This document shows, in pieces, positions 31,864 to 40,759 of a stretch of 47,960 nucleotides of DNA. The stretch is taken from contig NZ_JALPRK010000032.1 in assembly GCF_023195895.1 (NCBI RefSeq), forward strand, positions 1 to 47,960, written 5' to 3'. The stretch's first letter is position 1. Every line of letters starts with the position of its first letter. This DNA comes from Paenibacillus mellifer. Lineage in GTDB: Bacteria > Bacillota > Bacilli > Paenibacillales > Paenibacillaceae. The translations under genes and the position numbers were made by a program. The notes beneath the pieces were generated by a model. It made no database searches, was not told the origin of the DNA, and worked only from the letters and a program-made list of their open reading frames with translations.

Positions 31864-33033
31864 ATGCTGAATGAACGTCTTCTATTGGACCACCAAGCGA
31901 TTACGACGTGGATGAAAGACCGCCTTCTGCGGTATCTAGTATCCGGGCCTACGGAAGCAAAGGCGGATCTGAAGGAGAGCTTGGCTAAGCTTCACTTGAA
32001 TCCTTACTATACTTTCCCTACCATTGCCCTGTTGGAGCCAACTGCTCCCGCTGACAATGAGCACGACAAGCTGACTTATCTGGAGAGTATGCGAGAAAGC
32101 CTTCAGCAACGAATGCCGGGCAACGGTATCGCTTTTCTCGATGGAGACGGGCGGATCGGGCTGCTGTTCTCGTGGGTGTCCAAGGATGTGCTTGAGCGGC
32201 TGCAGGCTGTACTTCTGGAACAATTCGCTCATCCCGTGAATATCGGAGTAGGGAAGCCTTGCAGCCAGTTGAGCGACATCCACCTATCCTATCGGCAAGC
32301 TTCATGGGCGTTGCAGAACAAGTTCTACAGCGGAACTGGCCAAATCATTCATTTTGGCGAGCTTCGCCGTCTGGAGCCGATCGACCGTTACCCAGTGGAG
32401 AAGGAAAAACAGTTGGTTGAGAGTTTCCGCTCAGCGGCCTCGGAACAGGAAATCTTAGAGGCGGTAGAGTCGTTTTATTCTGCGGTGCTGGAGCAGGGTC
32501 CGATCGACATCAAGAGCATGTACGAGCTGACGATCCGATTGCTGGTCGGAGTGGAAAGAAGGGTCCTTGCCGATGAAGAAAATGTAGGCGCTTACAGACC
32601 TTTTGAGGCGACATCGCTTGTAAGGTTAAGCACGCTGGAAGAGCTGAAGCACTACGTCTGCCTGTTTCTGACCGGGCTCTGGAAGGTCGTCTCGCCGGGT
32701 CAGAAAGAGAGCCATCGCAGCATCATTAAGAGGACGATCCTCTATATGGAGCAGGATTGCCAATACGCTTCGCTGCAGAGTGTTGCTCAGAAGGTGTACA
32801 TGACGCCAACCTATTTGAGCATGCTCTTCAGGGCAAATACTGGGAAGACGTTTATTGAGCATTTGACCGATATTCGGATCGACAAGGCCAAGGATATGCT
32901 CCGGACGACGCATTATAAGAATTACGAAGTCGCCGAGAAGGTCGGCTATCAGGATTCCCGTTATTTCAGCCAAATCTTTAAGAAGAAGGTCGGAGTTTCA
33001 CCAAGCGAGTATCGGGAATCGATGGGAAAATAA
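31864..33033 (+). CDS. AraC-family regulator (YesN-like effector without receiver domain)
   Basis: A 389-residue protein whose last 100 residues form two helix-turn-helix motifs: YASLQSVAQKVYMTPTYLSMLFR and YEVAEKVGYQDSRYFSQIFKK, ending GVSPSEYRE. The N-terminal 285 residues look like the middle part of Paenibacillus YesN-type response regulators (IGVGKPCSQLSDIHLSYRQA, a GGDEF-remnant-like module), but no receiver domain with its Asp is present. It may thus respond to a ligand directly or to an unlinked kinase. ATG 31864 is preceded by AAGGAG very closely and by GGGGG further out. It is probably co-transcribed with the GntR gene. Confidence 0.88.
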   Translation: MLNERLLLDHQAITTWMKDRLLRYLVSGPTEAKADLKESLAKLHLNPYYTFPTIALLEPTAPADNEHDKLTYLESMRESLQQRMPGNGIAFLDGDGRIGLLFSWVSKDVLERLQAVLLEQFAHPVNIGVGKPCSQLSDIHLSYRQASWALQNKFYSGTGQIIHFGELRRLEPIDRYPVEKEKQLVESFRSAASEQEILEAVESFYSAVLEQGPIDIKSMYELTIRLLVGVERRVLADEENVGAYRPFEATSLVRLSTLEELKHYVCLFLTGLWKVVSPGQKESHRSIIKRTILYMEQDCQYASLQSVAQKVYMTPTYLSMLFRANTGKTFIEHLTDIRIDKAKDMLRTTHYKNYEVAEKVGYQDSRYFSQIFKKKVGVSPSEYRESMGK

Positions 33034-33037
33034 AGAA

Positions 33038-33062
33038 GGAAGCGGGTTCAACTCCCGCTTCC
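33038..33062 (-). terminator. Terminator of the RraA-family gene
   Basis: GGAAGCGGG and CCCGCTTCC form a perfect 9-bp stem with a 7-nt loop. On the minus strand it is followed by TTCTTTATTTT, so it suits the RraA-type gene; on the plus side there is no T run. Confidence 0.7.
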
Positions 33063-33081
33063 TGGTTCGTGATCATCTTCT

Positions 33082-33987
33082 CTATAGACGTACGTCATGT
33101 CTTGGGCCGTCCAACTCGTGCCGGCGCGCCTCCTCGAGTTCCTTCTCCCAGCTTAAATGGCGGTATTCGGCAGCCGCTTCATCACTCTGAAACCACTGAA
33201 TGAAATCCTCCCACAGCGCGGTTGGCCAAGAGGCGTCGATTTGTGCGGTGGAATAGACGCCTTCCTTCAAGCGAATGAAACCAAATACGTCGCGGACTTG
33301 CGACTTCTCCGCTTGCTCGGCCGTCAACTCGGCAAGATGGGGAGGGATGAAGATGACGCCCGCCGGCGTTCCGAGCACGACGTCGCCGGGAAGGCATATC
33401 GCCTTGCCGATCCGGGTCGGCACGTTCATTCCCACCATCGTGACATCGCCGATCGCCGTCGGGTCACTTCCGCGATAATAGACGTTAATGTTCTTGATCT
33501 CGGACACTTGCTGATTGTCGCGGATCCCGCCCCAGATCACGGCGCCGCCCCGTTTCGTGCGGGTCGAGATGGCTGTGGACAGGTTACCGCCGACATAGGT
33601 GCCGAGATGGATCTTATCGAACATATCGACGACAACAACGTCATCCTCGACCAGGGAATCGATGACCCACTGATTGAAGAAGCCCCTTCGTCCTTCCTGT
33701 TCATGCCCGTAATTCAGCAGCGTCTCGTGCAGATCGGGCCGCTTTGGCACCATAACGGCGGTTACGGCCCGTCCCACCATCACTTGGTCGGGATGGACGA
33801 TCTTAAAGTCGCCTTCAAACTGAAACGTATAGCCACGGTGCCATAGCGGCCCCCATGCTTCCTCCAGCGTAATTTTCCGTATTCTTCGCAGGACATCATC
33901 CGGCACCTTAGGCCGCCCATTCTCGAACCGTTCGCCCTTCCACAGCGGTGTCAATTGAATGAGTTCTTCCGGGTTATCGAATTTCAT
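33082..33987 (-). CDS. RraA-family protein (possible aldolase or decarboxylase)
   Basis: A 301-residue protein of the RraA/HMG-aldolase family. Hallmarks are VVVDMFDKIHLGTYVGGNLSTA, the substrate/metal loop GGAVIWGGIRDNQQV (Arg-Asp of the GGxxRD signature), and GDVVLGTPAGVIFIP. With extra N- and C-terminal segments it is longer than RraA proper (about 160 residues), and close to longer catabolic members. The family includes 4-hydroxy-4-methyl-2-oxoglutarate aldolase and oxaloacetate decarboxylase; here a retro-aldol or decarboxylation step on a keto-acid fits the cluster. GAGGAGG precedes the start. It is divergent from the second ABC operon, sharing its regulatory region. Confidence 0.88.
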   Translation of the reverse strand: MKFDNPEELIQLTPLWKGERFENGRPKVPDDVLRRIRKITLEEAWGPLWHRGYTFQFEGDFKIVHPDQVMVGRAVTAVMVPKRPDLHETLLNYGHEQEGRRGFFNQWVIDSLVEDDVVVVDMFDKIHLGTYVGGNLSTAISTRTKRGGAVIWGGIRDNQQVSEIKNINVYYRGSDPTAIGDVTMVGMNVPTRIGKAICLPGDVVLGTPAGVIFIPPHLAELTAEQAEKSQVRDVFGFIRLKEGVYSTAQIDASWPTALWEDFIQWFQSDEAAAEYRHLSWEKELEEARRHELDGPRHDVRL

Positions 33988-34174
33988 TGAAGCGCCTCCT
34001 CTTTGTTCGACATGACTCTATTGTTAGGGAGGGCCGCCGTTTTGTCGATGCGACTTTCTTAAGGCATTTTCCCCGCCAAATCATAATTTTTTCCACCGCT
34101 GTCGCCGGCGTTTCTCATGGGATCCACGGATTTTAAAAAATCAAACAATATCATAATTTCGTCACCTTTAATCG

Positions 34175-34205
34175 TGAAACCGCCTTCGAATACAGTAGTA
34201 CTACT
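34175..34205. promoter_or_regulatory. Candidate operator region between RraA gene and second ABC operon
   Basis: AGTAGTACTACT at 34194-34205 is a perfect 12-bp palindrome of the kind bound by FCD-type GntR proteins. Just before it, TGAAACCGCCTTCG at 34175-34188 matches the cre consensus with two deviations. Both lie in the 266-bp divergent region 33988-34253, which holds nothing else I can name. The palindrome differs from that before the GntR gene. Confidence 0.45.
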
Positions 34206-34253
34206 ACAACATTTATCACAAGGTGTATCGCAAGAGGGGAGGAATCGAAAAGG

Positions 34254-35210
34254 ATGGCTGCACAAACCAATACTGCTAACCCAACTGGAAAAGCTGGACG
34301 CGCCGTCCGAAAGCGCGCGAAGACCGGCGCAAACCATCTAGCCGGTTATATTTTTATTTCCCCATGGCTCATTGGCTTTCTATTACTGACGTTATGGCCG
34401 ATCGCACAATCGTTATACCTGTCTTTCACCGATTATTCACTCCTAGAGGATCCGGTTTGGACGGGAACAAGCAATTACGTCAATATTTTCACGAATGATT
34501 CAACCTTTACGAAATCTCTCACCGTAACCTTCACGTTTGTCCTATTCTCCGTACCGCTCAAGCTACTTTTTTCCCTCCTCGTCGCTATGGCGCTCAATCA
34601 GAAATTGAAAGGGATGAACCTGTACCGAACGGCTATCTATTTCCCGTCGCTGATTGGCGGAAGCATCGCGGTTGCGGCTTTATGGCGCAATATGTTCGGT
34701 CTAGACGGCTACATCAATCAGGTGCTCGCCTGGTTTGGCATCCAAGGCATGGGGTGGATCACCAATCCGGACACCTCGCTCGGAACACTCATTCTGCTAA
34801 ATACATGGCAGTTCGGGTCTACGATGGTCATTTTCCTGGCTGGGCTCAAACAGATTCCCCAGGAGTTATATGAATCCGCGGCAGTGGACGGCGCATACAG
34901 GTTTCGCCGATTCTTCAGCATCACGCTGCCGATGTTGTCTCCCGTCATGTTCTTTAACTTAATTCTCGGCGTGATCGGCTCCTTCCAAACCTTCACCTCC
35001 GCTTTCATCATCACCAAAGGGGGGCCGGTCAATTCCACGTACGTCTACGCCTTGTTCCTGTACGAAAAGGCTTTCAAGCATTACCAGATGGGGTATGCCT
35101 CGGCTCTGGCCTGGATCTTGCTTGCGATCGTGGGTCTGCTGACCGTCATTAACTTTGCCGCATCTCGTTATTGGGTGTTCTACGAATCGGAAGGGGGAGG
35201 GTCGAAATGA
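34254..35210 (+). CDS. CUT1-type sugar ABC transporter permease (UgpA/MalF-like)
   Basis: A 318-residue permease with six helices: AGYIFISPWLIGFLLLTLWPIAQSLYLSFTDYS near the start (read in pieces), PLKLLFSLLVAMALNQKLKGMNLYRT, and EAA loop YESAAVDGAYRFRRFFSITLPMLSP. The first 25 residues are hydrophilic and basic. GGGAGG and AAAAGG precede ATG 34254. It overlaps the next gene by 4 bp (ATGA), so the pair is translationally coupled. This is the UgpA-like branch, different from the LplB-like importer at 25 kb. Again no ATPase gene is present. Confidence 0.94.
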   Translation: MAAQTNTANPTGKAGRAVRKRAKTGANHLAGYIFISPWLIGFLLLTLWPIAQSLYLSFTDYSLLEDPVWTGTSNYVNIFTNDSTFTKSLTVTFTFVLFSVPLKLLFSLLVAMALNQKLKGMNLYRTAIYFPSLIGGSIAVAALWRNMFGLDGYINQVLAWFGIQGMGWITNPDTSLGTLILLNTWQFGSTMVIFLAGLKQIPQELYESAAVDGAYRFRRFFSITLPMLSPVMFFNLILGVIGSFQTFTSAFIITKGGPVNSTYVYALFLYEKAFKHYQMGYASALAWILLAIVGLLTVINFAASRYWVFYESEGGGSK

Positions 35211-36034
35211 AGCTCAGGTCCAAGCTGACGAATCATCTGCTTCTGACTTTATTCTCCCTCCTCATGCTTTATCCGGTCATCTGGTGGGTTGGCGCTTCGC
35301 TGAAGAAGACGGAGGAGCTGAGCTTGCCGACGCTCTGGCCGAAGACGCCGCTATGGGAGAACTACAGCAATGGGTGGCATTACTCCAGCGATTATACGTT
35401 TGCCCATTTCTTCGGCAATACGCTTCTGATGGAGGTTGGAAACGTATTTGGTGGCGTGTTGACTGCCGCCGTCGTAGCCTACGGTTTCGGCCGACTGAAC
35501 TTCAAGCTGCGGGGCTTCTGGTTCTCGATTCTTCTGCTGACCATGATGCTGCCCGGTCAGGTTACGGTCGTTCCGCAATATATCCTGTTTAACTCCTTTG
35601 GCTTCGTGGACAGCTATGTGCCGCTTGTTCTGCCGCATTTCTTCGGCGGAGGCGCGTTCTTCATCTTCCTTCTCGTCCAGTTCATCCGAGGCATCCCTCG
35701 CGATTTGGACATGGCGGCCAAGATCGATGGCGCTTCCGTATACGGCATCTTCGCGTGGATCGTCTTCCCGCTCATCAAGCCGGCACTCGTAACGGTTGCG
35801 ATCTTCACCTTCATCTGGAGCTGGGACGATTTCTTCTCGCAGGTGCTGTATCTCAGCTCGGTTGATAAATTTACGGTTGGCCTGGCGCTCCGGGGATTCA
35901 TCGACCAGTTCGAGATTCAGTGGGGGCAGTTGCTCGCGATGTCGCTGTTGTCCGTCGTTCCTTCCGCACTGATTTTCCTCTTCGCACAGAAGCATTTCGT
36001 GGAAGGGATCGCAACGACGGGGCTGAAAGGTTGA
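35207..36034 (+). CDS. CUT1-type sugar ABC transporter permease (UgpE/MalG-like)
   Basis: A 275-residue permease with six helices and EAA loop DMAAKIDGASVYGIFAWIVFPLIKP; it forms the channel with the preceding protein. ATG 35207 overlaps the previous stop and has GGGGGAGGG 4 nt upstream. The C-terminus QKHFVEGIATTGLKG is the classic MalG-type end. The solute-binding protein gene follows after 62 bp. Confidence 0.94.
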   Translation: MKLRSKLTNHLLLTLFSLLMLYPVIWWVGASLKKTEELSLPTLWPKTPLWENYSNGWHYSSDYTFAHFFGNTLLMEVGNVFGGVLTAAVVAYGFGRLNFKLRGFWFSILLLTMMLPGQVTVVPQYILFNSFGFVDSYVPLVLPHFFGGGAFFIFLLVQFIRGIPRDLDMAAKIDGASVYGIFAWIVFPLIKPALVTVAIFTFIWSWDDFFSQVLYLSSVDKFTVGLALRGFIDQFEIQWGQLLAMSLLSVVPSALIFLFAQKHFVEGIATTGLKG

Positions 36035-36096
36035 CTTTGGCGTTACCCATTGAAGTCATGTGCTTGATTAAGAGAAATGGAAAGGGGAAATCGACA

Positions 36097-37467
36097 ATGA
36101 GCAAATCGAGATGGATGAGCATGGCCGCACTCCTGCTGGCGCTGTTTCTAGTATTGACGGCTTGCGGCGGCGGTGGAGGAGGCAGTGCTGGAGGAAATTA
36201 TTCGGGTGGGAATTCCGGTGGCAATTCCGGTGGCAATTCCGGAGGAAACGGCGGCGTGAGCGGTGGAAATGGAGATTCCGGCGGAGAGAGGACCCTCAGC
36301 ATCATGTGGTGGGGGACGGACGCACGTCACGAAGCAACGCAGAAAGCATTGGATCTCTATACCCGGCAAAACCCCGGCGTTAAATTCAAACCCGAGCATA
36401 TGGCTTGGGATGCGTACTGGCAGAAGCTGCCGACGCTAGCGGCATCCAAAACAATGACGGATGTGCTGCAGATGGATGCGGCGTACTTGCAAGAATACGT
36501 GAGTCGGGGACAGCTGGAGGACCTGTCGGATATCGACCTGACCGGAATCGTCGACCCGGGTGTCATCGAGAATCTGAAGATCGACGGCAAGCTGTACGGC
36601 ATCCCTCTGAGCCAGAATGCACAGGGAACGGCCTTCAACAAGGCGGATCTCGAGCAATACGGCATCCCTTTGCCGCATAAGGATTGGACCTATGACGAGT
36701 ACTTCCAATGGGCGAAGGACGCCCGCGCCAAGCTGCCGGAGGGCAAATACCCGATCGGCGACACGACAACCTGGGATTTCTACAATTATTACCAGACGGC
36801 GATGGGGAAACCGCCAATCATGTCTGACGGCGGGAAGACGTTTACACTCGATAAAGACCTGTTCATGAAGTTCTATCAAACCTATGAACAATTCCGCAAG
36901 GATAAAATCGTTCCTCCGGCGGAGCAGTCCGCCGCCTTCCTCGAGAACGATCCGCAGGCTGACCCGATGGCAAGCGGGGTCGTAATGACGAGAGGCGCAA
37001 CAACCGGCTCGGTCAGCGCGCTCAAGCAGCTCATGCCGGGCAAGGTGGGCGTTGTGAATATGCCGACCGGACCTGCGGGCGGAGGCTGGGCGCAGTCGAC
37101 GATCTTCCTCAGCGTCAGCACCAATTCGAAGAACAAGGAAGAAGCCAAGAAATTCGTCAGATGGTTTATTACCGATGAAGCCGCAGGGGATGCGCTGGGT
37201 CTGACGCGCGGGATTCCAATTAATCCGGACATCTACAAGAAGCTTGAACCGAATCTGGAGGCGAAGGATAAGCTCGGCAAAGAAATTTACGACCTGTCTG
37301 TGGGTAAAGCGTTACCCTTCTATTCACCGGCACCCGGCTTTACAGAGTGGGTGGATGCTTATAAGAAGGAGATGGACGCGGTGACGTTTGGTCAGCAGTC
37401 CATTGAAGAAGCTTTCAACAAAATCGATAAGCTCGGTAAGGAGCTGGCTGCCAAGGCAGGCAACTAA
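36097..37467 (+). CDS. Extracellular solute-binding lipoprotein of the second ABC importer
   Basis: A 456-residue family 1 sugar-binding lipoprotein. Lipobox LVLTAC with Cys23, followed by an unusual Gly/Asn/Ser linker of about 45 residues (GGNSGG repeats), then the mature domain starting TLSIMWWGTDARHEATQKAL. FNKADLEQYGIPLPHKDWTYDEYFQWA is a well-known segment of such proteins (read in pieces). ATG 36097 has AAAGGGGA upstream; frames opening earlier overlap the permease gene. The ligand is likely a uronate- or aldonate-containing sugar, given the neighbours, but that is inference. Confidence 0.94.
   Translation: MSKSRWMSMAALLLALFLVLTACGGGGGGSAGGNYSGGNSGGNSGGNSGGNGGVSGGNGDSGGERTLSIMWWGTDARHEATQKALDLYTRQNPGVKFKPEHMAWDAYWQKLPTLAASKTMTDVLQMDAAYLQEYVSRGQLEDLSDIDLTGIVDPGVIENLKIDGKLYGIPLSQNAQGTAFNKADLEQYGIPLPHKDWTYDEYFQWAKDARAKLPEGKYPIGDTTTWDFYNYYQTAMGKPPIMSDGGKTFTLDKDLFMKFYQTYEQFRKDKIVPPAEQSAAFLENDPQADPMASGVVMTRGATTGSVSALKQLMPGKVGVVNMPTGPAGGGWAQSTIFLSVSTNSKNKEEAKKFVRWFITDEAAGDALGLTRGIPINPDIYKKLEPNLEAKDKLGKEIYDLSVGKALPFYSPAPGFTEWVDAYKKEMDAVTFGQQSIEEAFNKIDKLGKELAAKAGN
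36211..36246 (+). repeat. 12-bp tandem repeat coding the GGNSGG linker
   Basis: AATTCCGGTGGC at 36211-36222 and 36223-36234, followed by a variant AATTCCGGAGGA at 36235-36246; a degenerate unit precedes. Each unit codes Asn-Ser-Gly-Gly, so copy number changes stay in frame and only alter the linker that lifts the binding domain off the membrane. Confidence 0.85.
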
Positions 37468-37492
37468 ACGATAGAAAGAGGCGGATAACGAC

Positions 37493-38476
37493 ATGCAGCT
37501 TGCGGAATTTCTTCCATCCCAGCCAAGCCGGCTGTGGCATTTGGCGAAACAGATGAACGTCAATTACGCGGTCAGCGGGCTGCCGTGGGAAGAGAAAACG
37601 GAGAAACCTTGGGATTTGATGCCGCTGATCCGGATGAAGCAACGTTACGCCGATTTTGGTCTGACGTTGTCCGTGATCGAATCGATGCCTCCAAGCAACA
37701 AGATTAAGCTGGGTGCGCCCGGCCGTGACGAGGAGATCGAGAATTTTCAACAGTTGATCGTGAATATGGGAGCCGCCGGCATTCCCGTGCTCTGCTATAA
37801 CTTTATGGCTCAGTTCAACTGGTTCCGAACGTCGACGACGACCCGAACGCGGGGCGGGGCGCTGGTCTCCAGCTACGATCACAGCCTGATGGCGGATGCG
37901 CCGCTCACGGAAGCCGGAATTGTGACGGAGGAGCATCTGTGGGAGAATCTCCATTATTTCCTGGAAAAGATCGTTCCCGTTGCGGAATCCGCCCGGGTGA
38001 AGCTTGCGCTTCATCCGGACGATCCACCGATTACGCCGATCCGCGGCGTCTCGCGGATCTTGCGGAACGCATCGGCTCTGCAGCGGGCCATCGATCTGGT
38101 GCCAAACGCCTACAGCGGCATTACGTTATGCCAGGGGACTCTGGCGACAGCCGGAGAGGATATTCCGGCGGTCATTCGGCAGTTCGCCGACCAGCAGAAG
38201 CTGTTCTTCGTGCATTTCCGCGACGTGAAGGGGACGCCGGAGAAATTCGAGGAGACGTTCCATGACGATGGCCAGACGGATATGCTCGAAGCGATGAAGA
38301 CGTATTACGAAGTTGGTTTTAGCGGCCCGGCTAGACCAGACCACGTACCGACAATGGAAGGCGAGGATAACGAAAACCCGGGGTATGAGCTGCTTGGCCG
38401 CCTGTTTGGCGTAGGGTATATCACCGGCTTGATGGAGGCGGCGGCCAAGATGAGCCGCGCTTCCGCCCCCCGCTAA
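37493..38476 (+). CDS. uxuA: Mannonate dehydratase family (UxuA-like)
   Basis: A 327-residue TIM-barrel enzyme of the UxuA family, which dehydrates D-mannonate to 2-keto-3-deoxygluconate in hexuronate breakdown. Family segments are visible: GIPVLCYNFMAQFNWFRTS, LALHPDDPP, GITLCQGTLA (metal Cys), FFVHFRDVKG (metal His) and RPDHVPTM (metal Asp/His). It is shorter than E. coli UxuA (394), close to other Firmicutes forms. Last gene of the importer operon, 25 bp after the binding protein. It may act on mannonate or a related aldonate; the neighbouring enolase-superfamily enzyme could overlap in role. Confidence 0.87.
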   Translation: MQLAEFLPSQPSRLWHLAKQMNVNYAVSGLPWEEKTEKPWDLMPLIRMKQRYADFGLTLSVIESMPPSNKIKLGAPGRDEEIENFQQLIVNMGAAGIPVLCYNFMAQFNWFRTSTTTRTRGGALVSSYDHSLMADAPLTEAGIVTEEHLWENLHYFLEKIVPVAESARVKLALHPDDPPITPIRGVSRILRNASALQRAIDLVPNAYSGITLCQGTLATAGEDIPAVIRQFADQQKLFFVHFRDVKGTPEKFEETFHDDGQTDMLEAMKTYYEVGFSGPARPDHVPTMEGEDNENPGYELLGRLFGVGYITGLMEAAAKMSRASAPR

Positions 38477-38484
38477 TAGAAATG

Positions 38485-38533
38485 GAAAGGATCGTCTTGA
38501 CCGGCCTATGCCGGACAGGACGATCCTTTTCTT
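38485..38533. terminator. Bidirectional terminator between uxuA-like and enolase-superfamily genes
   Basis: AAGGATCGTC pairs with GACGATCCTT, extended inward (ACCGGC against GCCGGA) to a stem of about 19 bp with two mismatches and a CTAT loop, followed by TTTTCTT on the plus side. Confidence 0.85.
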
Positions 38534-38556
38534 GTGAAAGAAAAAGCAGAGGAGCC

Positions 38557-39945
38557 TCAGCTCCACTGCCGGTCGTTAGAATAATGATGATTCCATTGAT
38601 CCGTTGATTCCCAGAGGCCGCCGATTTCGGGATGAAGATGCTCAGCCAATACTTCGTCGTTCAAATCGTCGATTCCCAGTCCGGGAGCGTCCGTCAAGGT
38701 GATGAAGCCGTTCTGGACCAGCTTATCCGGGAGGCGGCTGCCGATGACGATGTCATCCCACCATTCCACTTCGCAGGAATGGTATTCGAGCGCAAGGAAG
38801 TTCTCCGTCGCCGCGGCGACGTGAGCGGCGGCCAGACAGGCGATGGGGCTTTCCGCCATATGGATCGCCATCGCAACCCCGTAATCCTGCGCCATGTCCC
38901 CGATTTTCTTCGTCTCGAGAATGCCTCCGGTCGTCAGCACGTCCGGATGGATGACGGACACCCCGCCGGCTTCAAGGAGAGGTTTGAAGTTCTCCTTCAA
39001 ATAAATGTCTTCTCCCGTACAGATCGGTGTCGTCACGGCGCGGGAGAGGCGGGCGTATTGATCCGTATACCGCCATGGAATCATGTCCTCCATCCAGGCC
39101 AGATTGAATTTGTCGATGCGCTTACCCAGCTTTACGCAGTCCTCAAGTCCAATATGGCCGAAGTGATCGATGGCGAGCGGCACCGAGCTGCCGATGACCG
39201 ACCGTACGTCCGCGACATATTGTTCCAGGATGTCGAGGCCTTTTTCCGTCACATGAATGCCGGTGAATGGATGAGGGATGTTGTAAATATCGTAGTGACG
39301 GTTCTTGATTTCGCGCAGCTCCTGTTCGGTGAGATTGCCTTTGTCACGGCGGTAACGGCGTTTCGAGATCTCCCGCATCTCTTCCAGGAAACCCAGCGGT
39401 GCGCTAAGTGCGCCTGGTTCGTCGATGAGCTGGCCGATCCCAAGATCCATCTTCAGGAAGGTGAAGCCGGCTTCCATCCGCTTCTTGAGCGCTTCGCCCA
39501 TCGCTTTACCGGTGTCCTTGCCGACAACATCCGTGTCGCAATACATGCGGACCCGGTCGCGGAACTTGCCGCCGAGCATTTGGTAGATAGGTACGCCATA
39601 TGCCTTGCCGGCCAGATCCCAGAGCGCAAGCTCGATTCCGCTGACGCCACCGCCTTGACGCGCATGTCCGCCGAACTGCTTGATCCGGCGGAACAGCTTG
39701 TCGATGTTGCACGGGTTCTCCCCGAGTAACCGGCTTTTCAGCATGAGGGCGTAAACCTTATCCGCACCGTCGCGGACTTCCCCGAAACCAACCAGCCCCT
39801 GGTTCGTGTATACCTTGATCAGGCTGCTGTGGAAAGGCCCGCCGACGATATCGGTAAAGCGGATATCGGTAATCCGCAGCTCCGAAGGGCTGGAGGAGGT
39901 ACGAACATGGGCCAGCGTTTGTTCGTACGTTTCTTTGTTTACCAT
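38557..39945 (-). CDS. Mandelate racemase/muconate lactonizing enzyme (enolase superfamily), sugar-acid dehydratase-like
   Basis: A 462-residue enolase-superfamily enzyme. The capping domain is followed by a barrel with FLKMDLG (second-strand base region, KxD instead of KxK), metal ligands Asp in LAIDHFGH, Glu in WMEDMIPW and Glu in ICTGEDIY, then Asp in HPDVLTTGG and His in AIHMAES as the Asp-His dyad. This layout is that of acid-sugar dehydratases. It would abstract the proton next to the carboxylate of a sugar acid and eliminate water. An AGGAGTG site lies 7 nt before ATG 39945. Last gene of a three-gene minus-strand operon with two SDRs. The specific substrate is unknown. Confidence 0.88.
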   Translation of the reverse strand: MVNKETYEQTLAHVRTSSSPSELRITDIRFTDIVGGPFHSSLIKVYTNQGLVGFGEVRDGADKVYALMLKSRLLGENPCNIDKLFRRIKQFGGHARQGGGVSGIELALWDLAGKAYGVPIYQMLGGKFRDRVRMYCDTDVVGKDTGKAMGEALKKRMEAGFTFLKMDLGIGQLIDEPGALSAPLGFLEEMREISKRRYRRDKGNLTEQELREIKNRHYDIYNIPHPFTGIHVTEKGLDILEQYVADVRSVIGSSVPLAIDHFGHIGLEDCVKLGKRIDKFNLAWMEDMIPWRYTDQYARLSRAVTTPICTGEDIYLKENFKPLLEAGGVSVIHPDVLTTGGILETKKIGDMAQDYGVAMAIHMAESPIACLAAAHVAAATENFLALEYHSCEVEWWDDIVIGSRLPDKLVQNGFITLTDAPGLGIDDLNDEVLAEHLHPEIGGLWESTDQWNHHYSNDRQWS

Positions 39946-39982
39946 GAAATCACTCCTAATCGGTTGGTGTACTGCAGCCTCG

Positions 39983-40759
39983 TTACAGCAGCATGCTTCC
40001 GCCGTCGAGCCGGATGGCGGAGCCTGTCATATACTCACTTTCGTTCGAGGCGATAAAGCAGGCGAGGTGAGCGACATCAAGCGGGAGTCCCACGCGCCCC
40101 AGCGGAAACTTCTCCAACTGGTGCTTGCGCCGCGCCTCCCGCTTCTTCTCCGCATCCGGATCGTCCGGCGAGATGAGGTTGTATTTGCCCACATCGACGG
40201 CTCCCGGCTCGATCGTATTCACCGTAATGCCGTACGGGGCCAGCTCGATCGCACTTTCCCGCCCGAGCATGCGGATCGCGCCTTTGGTCATGGCATAAAC
40301 CGGGTCGAAATCCGTCGGCCGTTTGGCATGTACCGAGGAGATCAGGATGATTCGACCGGTTCCTTTCTGCTTCATGCCGGGAATAACGGCTTGGATACAC
40401 TGCCAGTAGCCCTTTACGTTCGTATCAAACATGCGGTCGAACGTATCGCCATCATGCTTAAAGAGATCGTAGTTCAGTTGTACGGCGGCGTTGTTGACCA
40501 GAATATCGATATCGCCGGCGCGGCTCTCAATGTGGCGCACCATCGCGGCGATCTCTTGCGGATTCGAGACATCCGCCCGGACAATGAAGCTGTCGCCCCC
40601 CGCTTCGTCAATTCGTCTCTTCGTTTCGAGCACGCCGGCTTCACTCCGGTTATAGTGGAGTGCCATTCTTGCGCCTCTATTTGCCATCTCGATGGCGATG
40701 CCCTGGCCGATGCCGGTGCCGGCTCCGGTTACGAGTGCGACCTTGCCCGCTAAGCTCAT
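39983..40759 (-). CDS. SDR-family oxidoreductase (glucose/sugar-acid dehydrogenase-like)
   Basis: A 258-residue classical SDR with complete motifs: VTGAGTGIGQGIA, ADVSNPQE, LVNNAAVQ, ISSVHAKRP (Ser) and YAMTK (Tyr, Lys), and C-terminal TGSAIRLDGGSMLL. The HYNRSE after strand 2 suggests NADP. In its cluster it probably interconverts a keto-sugar acid and a sugar acid (fructuronate or tagaturonate reductase-like). It overlaps the upstream SDR by 4 bp (translational coupling) and lies 37 bp before the enolase-superfamily gene. Confidence 0.92.
   Translation of the reverse strand: MSLAGKVALVTGAGTGIGQGIAIEMANRGARMALHYNRSEAGVLETKRRIDEAGGDSFIVRADVSNPQEIAAMVRHIESRAGDIDILVNNAAVQLNYDLFKHDGDTFDRMFDTNVKGYWQCIQAVIPGMKQKGTGRIILISSVHAKRPTDFDPVYAMTKGAIRMLGRESAIELAPYGITVNTIEPGAVDVGKYNLISPDDPDAEKKREARRKHQLEKFPLGRVGLPLDVAHLACFIASNESEYMTGSAIRLDGGSMLL

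Noticed and set aside
34059..34337. A 92-codon minus-strand frame between the RraA gene and the second importer
   Set aside because: It overlaps the importer start and the operator palindrome; no ribosome binding site and low-quality composition.
38632..39729. A 365-codon open frame on the plus strand over the enolase-superfamily gene
   Set aside because: Shadow frame with no start signal; the minus strand codes a protein with all metal ligands.
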